DNA from: Candidatus Stackebrandtia excrementipullorum | GTDB lineage: Bacteria > Actinomycetota > Actinomycetes > Mycobacteriales > Micromonosporaceae | Assembly: GCA_019113825.1 (NCBI GenBank) | Contig: DXGR01000148.1 | Coordinates: forward strand, 20,342 to 84,341 | Direction of reading: 5' to 3' | Length of the DNA stretch: 64,000 nucleotides | Shown here: piece after piece, positions 44,197 to 53,422 of the stretch | How positions within the stretch are numbered: the first letter of the stretch is position 1 | How the letters are laid out: every line of letters starts with the position of its first letter | Made by a program: the position numbers and the translations under genes | Notes under the pieces: model-generated | What the model was told of the DNA's origin: nothing | Seen by the model: the letters and a program-made list of their open reading frames with translations, nothing else | The model's database searches: none

Positions 44197-45450
44197 TTAA
44201 ACCTCGACCGTGCGTCGTTGCTGGTGCGGCACGATTCCCGCGCCATCACCTCCGGCTAGACGGTCCCGTAGCCTGCGGAGCGTCGGTAGGTGCAACGTGT
44301 AGGCGTCGTCGGAAAGCCAACGGCCGATCTCGGCGGCAGCGTCGGGAGCCGACAAATGACGGATGATCGCGTTGGCTCCCGAGATCCGCTCAACGGGAAG
44401 GTTCGGCCAGACCACGAACCCGCGCACCTGTGCGCCGCTCAACAACCGCGAGACGTCGGCGACGGCTTCGGGGAGCCGCTCGGCACCGGTGTCCTCGACC
44501 GACCGGGCCACCGGTGGGGTGATGACGGCGACGCGTTTGCCACAGACGACGGTGTATTCGGCGCGATGTACGCCCACTGGTACACGGACGAACAACCGTG
44601 CGGCCGGTAGTCGTTCCAGTAGTGCTCGTAGGACGGTGGCTGTTCGGCGGTCGGCGGACGGGCGGGTACCCGCGGGCCCGAAGGCGTTGTATTCGCGTAG
44701 CGCCGACCGCACGGTGGCTTGGAGGTGGGCTGCTCGGCGTAGTCGGGTGACGGCCCAGGGGATGGCGACCATGCCGACGAGGTGGGCGGCGATGAGGAGG
44801 CCGGTGGTGGTGAATCCGGTTGCCCAGGCGATGCCTGCGGCGAGGACGGCGATGGCGGTGGTCGTGACGTGTTTGCGGTGTTTGAGTGTGCGGGCGCTTG
44901 CTGCGGTGGCGGCGATGAGACTGATCAGTAGGTAGGGGATGAGGAGTGCTTTGAGGGCGGGGAAGATGTCGGTGTGCAGTATTTGGATGGTCAGTTGTGT
45001 GCTGACGATGATCCAGGCGATGATGATGGTGGCGGTGATGGTGCCACGTCTCCATGCTGAGGGGGAGTATCGGAGACGACGGGTGGGGTCGATGTCGATG
45101 TACCAGGGGCGTGCCATGACTTGGGTGGTCGAGTCGTCGGGCACCGTCTGGCCGGTTTTGGGGGTGGGTGTTTTGACACGCCAGGCTTTGACACGGCGGC
45201 CTTTGGCGTGGCGGCCTGGTGTGCGGTGTCTCCAGCCGGGTTTTCGGTTTCCGCGCAGGGTGTCGTATTCGTGGCGGGATTGTGGTTGGGAGAGCGTTTC
45301 GAACGCGGTTTGAATGGCGTGGAAGCGTTCGGGGTCGCCGCCGGCGTCGGGGTGTGCGTCGCGCACGCCGCGCCGGTACGCCTGCCTGATCTCTGTTGAA
45401 TCGGCGGCGGGCGTGATTCCGAGGATCTTGTAGTAGTCAGGTTCGGTCAC
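44197..45450 (-). CDS. J-domain (DnaJ-like) membrane protein
   Basis: A 417-residue protein. The N-terminal J-domain is at about residues 2-65 (DYYKILGITPAADSTEIRQAYRRGV, with the HPD motif in RDAHPDAGG). A basic linker follows, then four hydrophobic segments (about 140-162, 168-190, 200-222, 226-245). The C-terminal cytosolic domain is about 170 residues (FVRVPVGVHRAEYTVVCGKRVAVI, VRGFVVWPNLPVERI). The HPD motif means it can recruit an Hsp70, but none is encoded nearby. GTG 45450 follows GGAGG with a six-base gap. It lies downstream of the dynamin cluster on the same strand, and is probably its last member. Confidence 0.85.
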   Translation of the reverse strand: MTEPDYYKILGITPAADSTEIRQAYRRGVRDAHPDAGGDPERFHAIQTAFETLSQPQSRHEYDTLRGNRKPGWRHRTPGRHAKGRRVKAWRVKTPTPKTGQTVPDDSTTQVMARPWYIDIDPTRRLRYSPSAWRRGTITATIIIAWIIVSTQLTIQILHTDIFPALKALLIPYLLISLIAATAASARTLKHRKHVTTTAIAVLAAGIAWATGFTTTGLLIAAHLVGMVAIPWAVTRLRRAAHLQATVRSALREYNAFGPAGTRPSADRRTATVLRALLERLPAARLFVRVPVGVHRAEYTVVCGKRVAVITPPVARSVEDTGAERLPEAVADVSRLLSGAQVRGFVVWPNLPVERISGANAIIRHLSAPDAAAEIGRWLSDDAYTLHLPTLRRLRDRLAGGDGAGIVPHQQRRTVEV

Positions 45451-45564
45451 CCGAACCTCCGGTGTGGATCGACGCGGTGTGCCTGAAGTGGCGTTGGGAT
45501 ATTTGAACCTACTACACGGCGTCATCGATGTGGGGGTGGCCCGGCCGTAAATGTCGCGACTGTG

Positions 45565-45951
45565 TCACTTGAGTGGTTTGAGGGCCGATACCGGAAGTGT
45601 GTGAGCACCTTCGGTGGTGACGCGGTGTTGTAGGTGTCGGTCCGAGGTGATGACCACGGTGGGTGTGGGGGCGTGTTCTACGACAAGGTCGACGATGGTG
45701 TCGTCTGCTTGCCCCGGGGCGTCGACGACGGTGACGTTGTCGGTGGATTCCAGGCCCCTGGCCGCGCCTTCGGTCACGAGGATCACCGATATGGGTGGTG
45801 GTTGTGGCCAGTGGCTGAGACCGTGTCGTGTGAGGGGGCCTAGTCGGTCGCGGAGGCGGCGGGTGGCGCCCAGGCGGTCACGCCACCACCCGTTGGGGGT
45901 TGATCCGATGACGTTGGCGGCGTCGACGATGATGAGTGGTGAAGCCGCCAT
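45565..45951 (-). CDS. PIN/NYN-like protein
   Basis: A 128-residue protein. It begins with the strand SPLIIVDAANVIGSTPNGWW, an early acidic residue typical of NYN/PIN nuclease-like folds, then RDRLGATRRLRDRL. Further acidic positions are in APGQADDTIVDLV (about residue 85) and a VVITSDRHLQHRV strand. Conserved small actinobacterial PIN-like proteins have this layout. RNase activity is plausible from the acidic set but unproven. The start is ATG 45951 (ATG 45957 is possible). The gene sits between the J-domain and acidic-protein genes. Confidence 0.78.
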   Translation of the reverse strand: MAASPLIIVDAANVIGSTPNGWWRDRLGATRRLRDRLGPLTRHGLSHWPQPPPISVILVTEGAARGLESTDNVTVVDAPGQADDTIVDLVVEHAPTPTVVITSDRHLQHRVTTEGAHTLPVSALKPLK

Positions 45952-45990
45952 GACCATCCCCTTGTCGGTGTGGTGTGATGCGCGGCGTGG

Positions 45991-46548
45991 TTACGCCTGC
46001 CACCATCTCGCCAGCGACGAGACCGCCGGATCCGATGAGGTCAGTAGGCCGTTCCAGCCGCCGTCGGAGGCGTCCATGGCCAGGAGGTCGTCGGATATCG
46101 GCGTGTAACTCATGTTATGCCACGAGGTGGTGTCGGCGACGTCTCCGAGTAGATCGGCGTCGCTCCAGGGTTGCCCGTCGACGGGCTCGGGCATGGGGTC
46201 GAGGGACAGCTCGGGTGGGAAGCTTGGCTCGTAGGCGTCGGAGTCTCCGTAGTCGACGGCGTCGGGGTCGCTGCCGACGACTTCGTCGTCAATGGTTTCA
46301 ACGGTGAAGTCGGTGTCGACGACTGTGGTTTCGTCGGTATCGACGGTGTCGGTCGGTTCGTCGCCGGTAACCGTTTCGTCGGTCGGTCCGTCGGCGTCGT
46401 CGAGGTCGTATCCGTCGTCGAACGAGTCGTCGGTGGGGTCGTCACCGGAGAGGTCGAGCCCGTCTTCTTCCAGCGGTGGGTCGTCGAACGAGTCGTAGCC
46501 GGAGGTGTCGCCGTCGTCGGGCCAGGAGTCTGTGGGCACCGCGATCAC
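45991..46548 (-). CDS. Highly acidic Asp/Thr-rich protein of unknown function
   Basis: A 185-residue protein with extreme acidity. About the first 115 residues are dominated by Asp, Glu, Thr and Val (DGLDLSGDDPTDDSFDDGYD; TVDTDETTVVDTD) and are probably disordered. The C-terminal 60 residues look more ordered (PWSDADLLGDVADTTSWHN; AVSSLARWW) and could form a short helix. The start overlaps the stop of the dynamin gene (ATGA), so it is translationally coupled to it. The function is unknown. Confidence 0.75.
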   Translation of the reverse strand: MIAVPTDSWPDDGDTSGYDSFDDPPLEEDGLDLSGDDPTDDSFDDGYDLDDADGPTDETVTGDEPTDTVDTDETTVVDTDFTVETIDDEVVGSDPDAVDYGDSDAYEPSFPPELSLDPMPEPVDGQPWSDADLLGDVADTTSWHNMSYTPISDDLLAMDASDGGWNGLLTSSDPAVSSLARWWQA

Positions 46549-48434
46549 CCTTTCGGTTCAGCAGGTGTTCTGGGAAGCACCGCTCGGGTTTTGGCCAGCA
46601 CTTCGTCGAGTTGCTTGACCTTGGTTCGGTAGGCTTCGCGTCGTTTGGCGAGGCCTTCTTTCTTTTTGTTGCGGGTGGCGTTGTCTTGCTTCAGGTTTTT
46701 TTCGGCGGCGGCTATTTGTTTGTCGAGTTGTTGTCCGCGCCGTTCCAGAGCGTCGTCCAGCGCCATGTTGAAGACGTATTCGATTTCGGTGAAGCGGTAT
46801 TGGATCTCGTCCTGAAGTGAGGCGCGGGTTTCCTGCAAGACTTCACGGACCCAGCGTTGCGCCTGCTGTCGGTCTTGAGAAACCTTACGGCGGTACATGA
46901 CGAACGCAGCTGCTGCCAGGCCCAGTCCGACGCCGGAGGCGGTGAGAACGACGCCGGCGGCTCCGGTGGCCGCGATGCCCGCTGCCCCTGCAGCCATGGG
47001 GGCCATGCGGCCGATCATCATTGCCGATCCGGCAGAGGACATCACCAACATCGCGTTGTCGCCGCCGCCTTCTCGGCGTGGTTTGGAGCCGGATTGCATG
47101 CGCAGCTGTGCGTTGATGCGGCCGATGACCTGCTGCAGTTCATGTGGGGGAAACATTTGCGCCAGGACTCGGTCGGCGAGGACTTTGAACCGATAGTCCA
47201 GTTCCTGGCTCAACCGTACCGACAGGGCGTGGAGGGCCCGGTCGACTTGTTCGGGCATGCTTTTGATGTCGCTGCGGTTCGATTTCTCGATCTTGTTGAG
47301 CAGCTCTTCCTGCAGCTTCTGCACGTAGGTGCGGAGGCGTGAGGTCGCTTCGACGCGGGCGCGTTGGATCTCGGTGCGTAGCGCCATGTTCGACTGTTTG
47401 TTTTGGCTGCGCTTCAGCGAGGTAACGCGTTTTTTGTCTTCTTTGAGTTTTTCGGTGACCGCGGGGTCGGGGTTGAGTGTTTTCAGTTGTTCGCCCACGG
47501 CCATATCCAGGCGTACGAATTCGCTGCGTAGCGACCGCAGGACGTTGGCGTGTTGAAGGATGGAGCCTTTGGATCCGAGGTTGATCAGTGAGTGTTGAAG
47601 TGTGGCCACGCGGGATTCGTCGATGAGGGTTTTTGCTGCTTCGACCGGCATGGTCATGGCCATTTCAGCCAGTCGGGACGAGACCGGGAAGAACGGGGCG
47701 TTGGCGAATCGTGGAGCGTGGGTTTGTAGGAGGGCGATGTTGTCGTCGCGTATGCGTTGCCACCCCGGGTATGTGTCTATTTTGGTCAACGCGAACATGA
47801 CGAAGTTGACGCGTTTACTGGCTTCGATAAGGAAGTCCAGTTCCGGTTTGGAGAACGGGGAGGAGGCGTCGACGACGAACAGCAAGGCGGTGGCGCGTGA
47901 TACCGCGTCGAGTGCGACTTCGGCGTGGAGTGCGTCCAGTCCACCGACTCCGGGGGTGTCGATGATGCTCATGTATTGAAGAAGCGGAGCGCTGTGCCGA
48001 ATGCGTAGGCGGCGTGGGGGGCGAACGCCGCCGGGAAGCTGTCCCAACGTGGTGCCCCAGTCGCGGATGTCGGAGGGGTTGAGCGGTACCGGTACTTCGT
48101 TGCCGGGGATGTAGGCGTGGACGGTGTGTTCGGTGCCGTGTTCGAATTCCAGGTAGGAGCTGGTGGCCACGGCGGCGTCGACGGGCGACAGGTTGGGCAC
48201 GCCGATCAGGGCGTTCGTCAGTGACGACTTGCCGCGTTTGGTTTCCCCCACGATCACCATCGCCGGTTTGTTGGAGGCTTCACGCTTAACCGCGTCGACG
48301 TCTTGAGCGGCGTCGGCATCAACCTTGCGTAGCGCTGCAAGACCGTTGGTGACGGCGGTGCGGCACAGTTTGTCCAGGGCCGCGATCTGTTCCTTCGCGG
48401 TCGGTTTTCTTTTCTGCGGAGGTGCGGTGGTCAC
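46545..48434 (-). CDS. Dynamin-like GTPase (IniA-like), membrane-associated
   Basis: A 629-residue bacterial dynamin. The GTPase domain shows G1 VGETKRGKSSLTNAL (about residues 59-73), G3 IIDTPGVGG (about 137-145) and G4 FALTKIDTYPG (about 200-210). Long helical regions flank a hydrophobic paddle with two membrane segments (about 455-500: AMLVMSSAGSAMMIG, GAAGVVLTASGVGLGLAAAAF). The C-terminal coiled coil is Lys/Glu-rich. Such proteins remodel or protect membranes; IniA/IniC in mycobacteria form a similar pair. It overlaps both neighbours by four bases. Confidence 0.92.
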   Translation of the reverse strand: MTTAPPQKRKPTAKEQIAALDKLCRTAVTNGLAALRKVDADAAQDVDAVKREASNKPAMVIVGETKRGKSSLTNALIGVPNLSPVDAAVATSSYLEFEHGTEHTVHAYIPGNEVPVPLNPSDIRDWGTTLGQLPGGVRPPRRLRIRHSAPLLQYMSIIDTPGVGGLDALHAEVALDAVSRATALLFVVDASSPFSKPELDFLIEASKRVNFVMFALTKIDTYPGWQRIRDDNIALLQTHAPRFANAPFFPVSSRLAEMAMTMPVEAAKTLIDESRVATLQHSLINLGSKGSILQHANVLRSLRSEFVRLDMAVGEQLKTLNPDPAVTEKLKEDKKRVTSLKRSQNKQSNMALRTEIQRARVEATSRLRTYVQKLQEELLNKIEKSNRSDIKSMPEQVDRALHALSVRLSQELDYRFKVLADRVLAQMFPPHELQQVIGRINAQLRMQSGSKPRREGGGDNAMLVMSSAGSAMMIGRMAPMAAGAAGIAATGAAGVVLTASGVGLGLAAAAFVMYRRKVSQDRQQAQRWVREVLQETRASLQDEIQYRFTEIEYVFNMALDDALERRGQQLDKQIAAAEKNLKQDNATRNKKKEGLAKRREAYRTKVKQLDEVLAKTRAVLPRTPAEPKG

Positions 48435-49000
48435 TGACGGCCTCCCGCGTTTTGGTAGACGGTGACGATCGGGTTGCGCAGCATGACGGTGCGGTCGTTG
48501 TAGCCGAGGGTTTCCACGACCGCGATAACACCGTCTTGGGCGGGGTCGCTGGTGGGTGTGGTGCCACCGGCTTCGTGTCGTGTCGGGTCGAAGCGTTCAC
48601 CGACGGGGGCGATGGTGGCGACGCCGACCTCGGTCAAAGCCGAACCGAGACGGTCGGAGAGGGCTTGGCTGGTGGAGCGGTCGCGTACGTAGATGCAGGT
48701 GGTGACAAGGGTGTGGCGTTCGCTGGTGAGTTGGTCGATGGTCGCGCGTGCCGAGGCGTCGATGTCGTGGGTTCCCGGTGTGGCCGACACCGGGATCGGC
48801 AGGGGCGCGGGTGTGGCCTTGCCGAGGATGAGGAGGACGACCAGGCCGCTGATCGTCACGCCTGCGGCCGCGGCGCCGCCGATGGCGACGTTGAACATGC
48901 TGCCGGGCGTGGAGGCGATCAGTCCGGTGACGGCTCCAGTCGCTGCCGCGGCGGCAATGACCGCCACTGTGGCTATGAGCCGCAGGTGGCTTGTCGACAT
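48431..49000 (-). CDS. Membrane-anchored GrpE-like protein
   Basis: A 189-residue protein. Two N-terminal hydrophobic helices (about residues 7-28 and 36-58) are followed by a short linker, a helical stretch (about 78-118) and a C-terminal segment: RFDPTRHEAGGTTPTSDPAQ, DGVIAVVETLGYNDRTVMLR, NPIVTVY. The last part resembles the beta domain of the nucleotide-exchange factor GrpE. It overlaps the dynamin gene by four bases. Homology to GrpE is based on this pattern only. It would be a membrane-fixed co-chaperone facing the cytosol. Confidence 0.72.
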   Translation of the reverse strand: MSTSHLRLIATVAVIAAAAATGAVTGLIASTPGSMFNVAIGGAAAAGVTISGLVVLLILGKATPAPLPIPVSATPGTHDIDASARATIDQLTSERHTLVTTCIYVRDRSTSQALSDRLGSALTEVGVATIAPVGERFDPTRHEAGGTTPTSDPAQDGVIAVVETLGYNDRTVMLRNPIVTVYQNAGGRQ

Positions 49001-49051
49001 CGGGTTCTCCTTATTGAGGTGGCGGTTAAACCGTGGAGTGTTGACAACAGA

Positions 49052-50563
49052 TTAATGGGCCGGGTGTGGTTGGCGTAGGCGCTGCGCGATGAGGTGGAAG
49101 CCTCGCGCGACGACGTGTGCTACGCGTGCTTGCGCGGGGGAGGCGCCTCCTACGGCGAAGGTGCGCCACCGGTTGTTGGCTTGGAGGGCGGCGTGGATGA
49201 GGTCGGCGGGTGCCGCGCCGGGCATTCCCAGGACACGGGCGGGATCGGAGGTTAGGGCGAGCCTGGCCACTTCGGATTCCATGTCGGAGGGGAGCTCAAC
49301 GGCGCCGGTGGTGACCTGGGCGGCGACCTCGATGAGACGCAACCGGTGGTATTCGGGGTCTTGGATGACGCGTTCGATGGCGTCGCGGAGCATTTCCCGT
49401 TCGGCCGGGTGTTCGCTGGAGGAGGCCACGGCTTCGAGGCGCGCCAGGCCCCAGCCAGCTTTGATGGCGTCGGTGCGCAGTTGGAACGCCTGGTCGAGTG
49501 TGGTGCGCAAGCGGGGGAAACCGGAGGCGGCGAACAGCATGCGGACCAGTTCACCGGTTGCCATGTGGGGGTTGGCGACCAGGTGTGCGATGGCGAAGTT
49601 GATGCCGTAGAGGTCGAGTAGCCGCAGGAGTCGTTCGCGTTGCTCCACAGGCACGGGGCAGTCGCGGGTGGCGAACAGGGACGCCGCGGCCAGGAGGATC
49701 GTGCGTTCTTCGGCGGGTAGTTCGGCCAGTTTGCGGAGGGCTTCGCAGTCGGCGGCGGTGAGTCGGCCGGCTTCGGTGGTTTCGGCGAGCAACCCGACCA
49801 CGGGAACGACGTCTGAGACGACTCGACGCATCACTTCGGCCTGATTGCGTGACAACGGTTCGGCGACCGGCCACGGGTCGCCGGCAGGTGTGGGGGCGAG
49901 TTTGTCGACCTTGTTGAACAGGCCCAGCGAGTTGATGGGGTTGCTGGACAGTTTTGACGACATGGTGCGAAACGCCTGGAGCGCCTCTAGATCGTCTTCG
50001 CGTACCGATTGGGTGAAGACGTAGATGATGGCCTCGGCGCCCGATAGGGCTGATTGGCTGTCGACGTCGATGTCGTCGGCGATGGGTGCGTCGAAGAGGA
50101 ACTTGCGTGCCTGGTCGGAGATGCTGGTGTTGACCGACGACATCCCCGGGGTGTCGACGACGGTGAGGTTTTGCAGCCGGTCCGATGTCAACGTCACGTC
50201 GATGTAGGCGACCTGTTCGCGAGGAACGGACAGTCGTTGCGGGATCATGCCCGATTCGTCCAGTGGCAGGCTTGTGCGAGACCCGTCGCGTTTGACGACG
50301 TCCACCCGGTCGGCGGTGCCGTAACGGAACTGAGTGACCAGGCGGGTGCACTCACCAACCTCAGTGGGAGCGACCCGACGACCGATCAACGCGTTGACCA
50401 GCGTGGATTTACCCGCCTTGAGGCGACCGGCGATCGCCACCCTCAACGGCTGGCCGATGCGCTGACGCACCCCTTCGATCTCGTGTCGAGCTCGGGGGGA
50501 GAGACGGGGCGCCAATTCACCGCACAAAGCGGCTACCCGGGTACTCAATGGGCCTGATGCCAT
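49052..50563 (-). CDS. Dynamin-like GTPase (IniC-like), first gene of the cluster
   Basis: A 503-residue GTPase. G1 is VAIAGRLKAGKSTLVNAL (about residues 42-59), with TRLVTQF, G3 VVDTPGMSSVN (about 135) and G4 LFNKVDKLAP (about 217). The helical C-terminal part lacks an obvious membrane segment. It resembles IniC and the second subunit of bacterial dynamin pairs. The start is ATG 50563; the frame is open to a TTG at 50596. It lies 51 bases upstream of the GrpE-like gene on the same strand, so the promoter of the whole cluster should lie in 50564-50944. Confidence 0.9.
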   Translation of the reverse strand: MASGPLSTRVAALCGELAPRLSPRARHEIEGVRQRIGQPLRVAIAGRLKAGKSTLVNALIGRRVAPTEVGECTRLVTQFRYGTADRVDVVKRDGSRTSLPLDESGMIPQRLSVPREQVAYIDVTLTSDRLQNLTVVDTPGMSSVNTSISDQARKFLFDAPIADDIDVDSQSALSGAEAIIYVFTQSVREDDLEALQAFRTMSSKLSSNPINSLGLFNKVDKLAPTPAGDPWPVAEPLSRNQAEVMRRVVSDVVPVVGLLAETTEAGRLTAADCEALRKLAELPAEERTILLAAASLFATRDCPVPVEQRERLLRLLDLYGINFAIAHLVANPHMATGELVRMLFAASGFPRLRTTLDQAFQLRTDAIKAGWGLARLEAVASSSEHPAEREMLRDAIERVIQDPEYHRLRLIEVAAQVTTGAVELPSDMESEVARLALTSDPARVLGMPGAAPADLIHAALQANNRWRTFAVGGASPAQARVAHVVARGFHLIAQRLRQPHPAH

Positions 50564-50944
50564 GGTGTGGAGGGCCCAATCGCCGGGGACGGTCAACGAC
50601 CTGAAACCCGCAGGCGGTGGCCCGACCTCCTTCCTCGCAAGTGACCATCACCGAACAACAACCGACGCTTTCGGCAGGCGATGTGTTGACTGCCGACGCT
50701 ACCTCACCGCCGCACCCTGTCGACTTACACGTTCAGGGCTATCGGTGTAGCGCTTGGTGCGGATAGACTCAGGCGCGGCAGCCCTCAACCGGTCCTCTGT
50801 GACAATTTAAGATGACCGAGTGGGGCATCACCGGTGCTGGACCGGCGGGGTGATATCAGAACACTACGAGTTGCTTGGTGTTCGGCACATCCCGGTTTCG
50901 TGCCACGCATGGACCGTCTCCGAGGTCATACGGGAAGGAGTTAC
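50564..50944. promoter_or_regulatory. Divergent intergenic region between the dynamin cluster and the LuxR regulator
   Basis: It should hold promoters in both directions. The only specific sites are AAGGAG (50935-50940), the ribosome-binding site of the LuxR gene, and a short AT-richer stretch near 50795-50815 (TGACAATTTAAGATG). No confident operator or RNA structure was found. Confidence 0.5.
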
Positions 50945-53419
50945 GTGCCTCAGACCGCCAGGATCGACGCCGCCTCCCCCGACGGTGGTCGGTCGGAGTC
51001 GAACGTCGCCGCGATCGCCCAGACGCTGGCAGAACCCGGCCTGGTCGTGATCACCGGGCCTGCCGGTTGCGGCCGAAGCAGCCTGCTCCAGCAGATCGCC
51101 CGCGCCTTCACCGGCCCGGTCTACACCGGCGGCGGCCTGGCCATGTTGCGCACCAACCACGCCCTTGCCCTGTCGCGCGCGGTCAAAGCCGGGCTTCCCG
51201 GTCACGATGTGGCCCTGTGCGCGGAGGCGGTCCGTTCCCGCGTCCGAGGCGGCCTCCTTGTTATCGATGACCTTCAATGGTGCGATCCGGTGACGATCGC
51301 GGTCTTGCCGCACGTGGCGAAACACTGCCGGATCGTCACCGCACTGCGCACTCCACACCGCCTCCCCGACGCCGCCGTCGAGGCGCTCACCTCCGTGGCG
51401 CACCTTCACCCCGTACCACCGCTGGACACACGCAGCGCCATACACCTGGTGCACAACCTCGCCCCCGGCCTCCCCGACGCCGCAGTGGCCGCACTGGTAC
51501 GCCGCGCCGGCGGGAACCTCCTGGTTTTGACCGCCCTGGCACGAAGCGCTCAACGACAGCCGGCTCGTATCGGCGCCCCACCGACGCACGGTTCACCGGC
51601 CGTGCACGCATTGGCCGAGGCGATCGCGGACCTGCCGCGAAGTGAACGGACCGCACTTGCCGCGTTGGGCCTGTTGGGTCGCCCCGCCGCCGTGGGTATG
51701 CTCGGTGCCGGAGCCGCCGGGCTGGAAGCGGCCGGGTTCGTCACGGTCACCGACGGTGTGGCTACCGCAACGTCACCTTTTACCGCAGAGGTCGCGGCGG
51801 GCCTGCTCGACGCCGACGCGCGCGCGGCACTGCATCGGAAACTGGCCGACCTCGTCGACGACCTGGAGGCGTCTCGGCACCTGGCCGCATGCGGGGATGT
51901 CGAGGCCGCGTTGACCAAAGCGAAAGCGGCCGCCGGTGTCACGAACCAGGCGCGTCGCGCCGAGGCGCTGCTGTTCGCGGTGAATCTTCCCGGTGACCAC
52001 GACGAAAACGACCGGTTGGCTGCAGCGCAAGCCGCACTCGCGGTCGGGCGGCCACGATCGGCTCTGGCGGTGTTGGCGACGGCAACGTCACCGGCGGCAG
52101 CGATCATGACCGCCGATTCCCATCTTCACGCGGGAAATCTTGCCGAAGCGAAAGCGGCCGCGGACGCTTTGCCCGACGCGGCGGGGTTGCCACCGGAACT
52201 GTCGGCTCAGGTCGACCGGATTCGACTGTTGACCCGAGGCGAAGAGGCGAGCGAGTACTCCACGGAGGTGAGGCGTCGCCACGGGAGGCGCCCCGACCAT
52301 GCAGGCCTGGCGGCCGCTTTGGCCGCCGCCGATGCCGCCGTGCGGGCACCGGGATGGACGACGTCGTTGGCGGCGGCGGCGGCAACCGCCGGACGAGCCG
52401 GTGATTCGCTATCGGCTCGCTGGTGCGCGTGGCTGCTGGTGGAGAACCTCATCAACGACGGTGAGTTGTCTCAAGCCGCCGAGGCGGCGGCGGCTGCGGC
52501 TCGCGCCTGTACCACCGACCACGCCTACAGTTGGCAGACCCGGTTTGTGGCGGCTCAGCTGTGGTGTGAGGCGCTGGCGGGAAAAGGGTTGGATTCCACG
52601 ACCGACCGTGCGGTCGCTTTGCTGGACCACGCGTTGCCGTCGGTGGCGCGTGGCTACACCTCGGCGGCGGCCAGCCTCGCCGAGGCCGATGCCGGTGCGC
52701 TTCGTAACGCTCGGTACCGGTTGGCCGGCGCCGGGCCGGTGCCGGAGTCGGTGGCGCAGCTTCTGCGATGGGTGGCTGGAGAAACGGCGTGGTTGGATAA
52801 TCAGCCGCAGCAGGCGGCCGATATTCCCGACTCGCCGTCGCTGATCGGCGGGTTGGGGCGTATCACCGCGTACTGGGCGGTTCATGACGGTGCCGGCGAT
52901 ATCGGTGCGGTGCAGGAGATTCACACGGGGCTTCCCGAGGCTGCGCAACGGACCATCGATGCGTGGGATGCGGCGGTGACGGGGCATCGGGCCGCGTTCA
53001 ACGCCGCCGCGGCGTCGTGGCGGGATCTGGTGCGACGGGAACAGGTGCGGTGCCTGCTTGCTGCGGCGGTGCACGCCGACGATTCCGGGGAGGCGGTGTC
53101 GTCGCTTGAGGAGGCGGAACGTCTCGCAGACGAGGCGGGGCTTACCGTTTTGGCCGGTCGGGCCAGACAGGGGCTTCGTCGGCACCACATCCGACGCGAC
53201 CGGCGAGGTCGGCGCGCCGGGGACGAGTTGACCGAGCGGGAACGTCAGGTTCTGGCGATGGTCGCCGACGGGGACCCGACTCGGCGTATTGCCGGTGCTT
53301 TGGGCATTACGCGTGAAACAGTCGAAACCCATATCAGAGCAGGAATGCGGAAACTGGGAGCCAAAACCCGTACCGAGGCGGCGGTGCGGGCGGCGGCGAT
53401 GTCGGAGGGGGGGCCGTAA
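50945..53419 (+). CDS. Large LuxR-family ATP-binding transcriptional regulator (LAL type)
   Basis: An 824-residue regulator. A P-loop ATPase domain near the N-terminus has Walker A ITGPAGCGRSSLLQ (about residues 34-47) and Walker B GGLLVIDDLQWCD (about 101-113). The long Ala-rich helical middle (about 300-740) probably forms TPR-like repeats. The C-terminal LuxR HTH is LTERERQVLAMVADG then ITRETVETHIRAGMRKLGA. LAL regulators sense a small molecule or protein and activate transcription. GTG 50945 follows AAGGAG with a four-base gap; earlier in-frame codons lack that support. It diverges from the dynamin cluster. Confidence 0.85.
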   Translation: MPQTARIDAASPDGGRSESNVAAIAQTLAEPGLVVITGPAGCGRSSLLQQIARAFTGPVYTGGGLAMLRTNHALALSRAVKAGLPGHDVALCAEAVRSRVRGGLLVIDDLQWCDPVTIAVLPHVAKHCRIVTALRTPHRLPDAAVEALTSVAHLHPVPPLDTRSAIHLVHNLAPGLPDAAVAALVRRAGGNLLVLTALARSAQRQPARIGAPPTHGSPAVHALAEAIADLPRSERTALAALGLLGRPAAVGMLGAGAAGLEAAGFVTVTDGVATATSPFTAEVAAGLLDADARAALHRKLADLVDDLEASRHLAACGDVEAALTKAKAAAGVTNQARRAEALLFAVNLPGDHDENDRLAAAQAALAVGRPRSALAVLATATSPAAAIMTADSHLHAGNLAEAKAAADALPDAAGLPPELSAQVDRIRLLTRGEEASEYSTEVRRRHGRRPDHAGLAAALAAADAAVRAPGWTTSLAAAAATAGRAGDSLSARWCAWLLVENLINDGELSQAAEAAAAAARACTTDHAYSWQTRFVAAQLWCEALAGKGLDSTTDRAVALLDHALPSVARGYTSAAASLAEADAGALRNARYRLAGAGPVPESVAQLLRWVAGETAWLDNQPQQAADIPDSPSLIGGLGRITAYWAVHDGAGDIGAVQEIHTGLPEAAQRTIDAWDAAVTGHRAAFNAAAASWRDLVRREQVRCLLAAAVHADDSGEAVSSLEEAERLADEAGLTVLAGRARQGLRRHHIRRDRRGRRAGDELTERERQVLAMVADGDPTRRIAGALGITRETVETHIRAGMRKLGAKTRTEAAVRAAAMSEGGP

Positions 53420-53422
53420 TAA

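Noticed and set aside
45991..46548. Treating the acidic ORF as a shadow
   Set aside because: Rejected as a shadow because it overlaps no other gene, is coupled by ATGA to the dynamin and ends in ordered-looking sequence.
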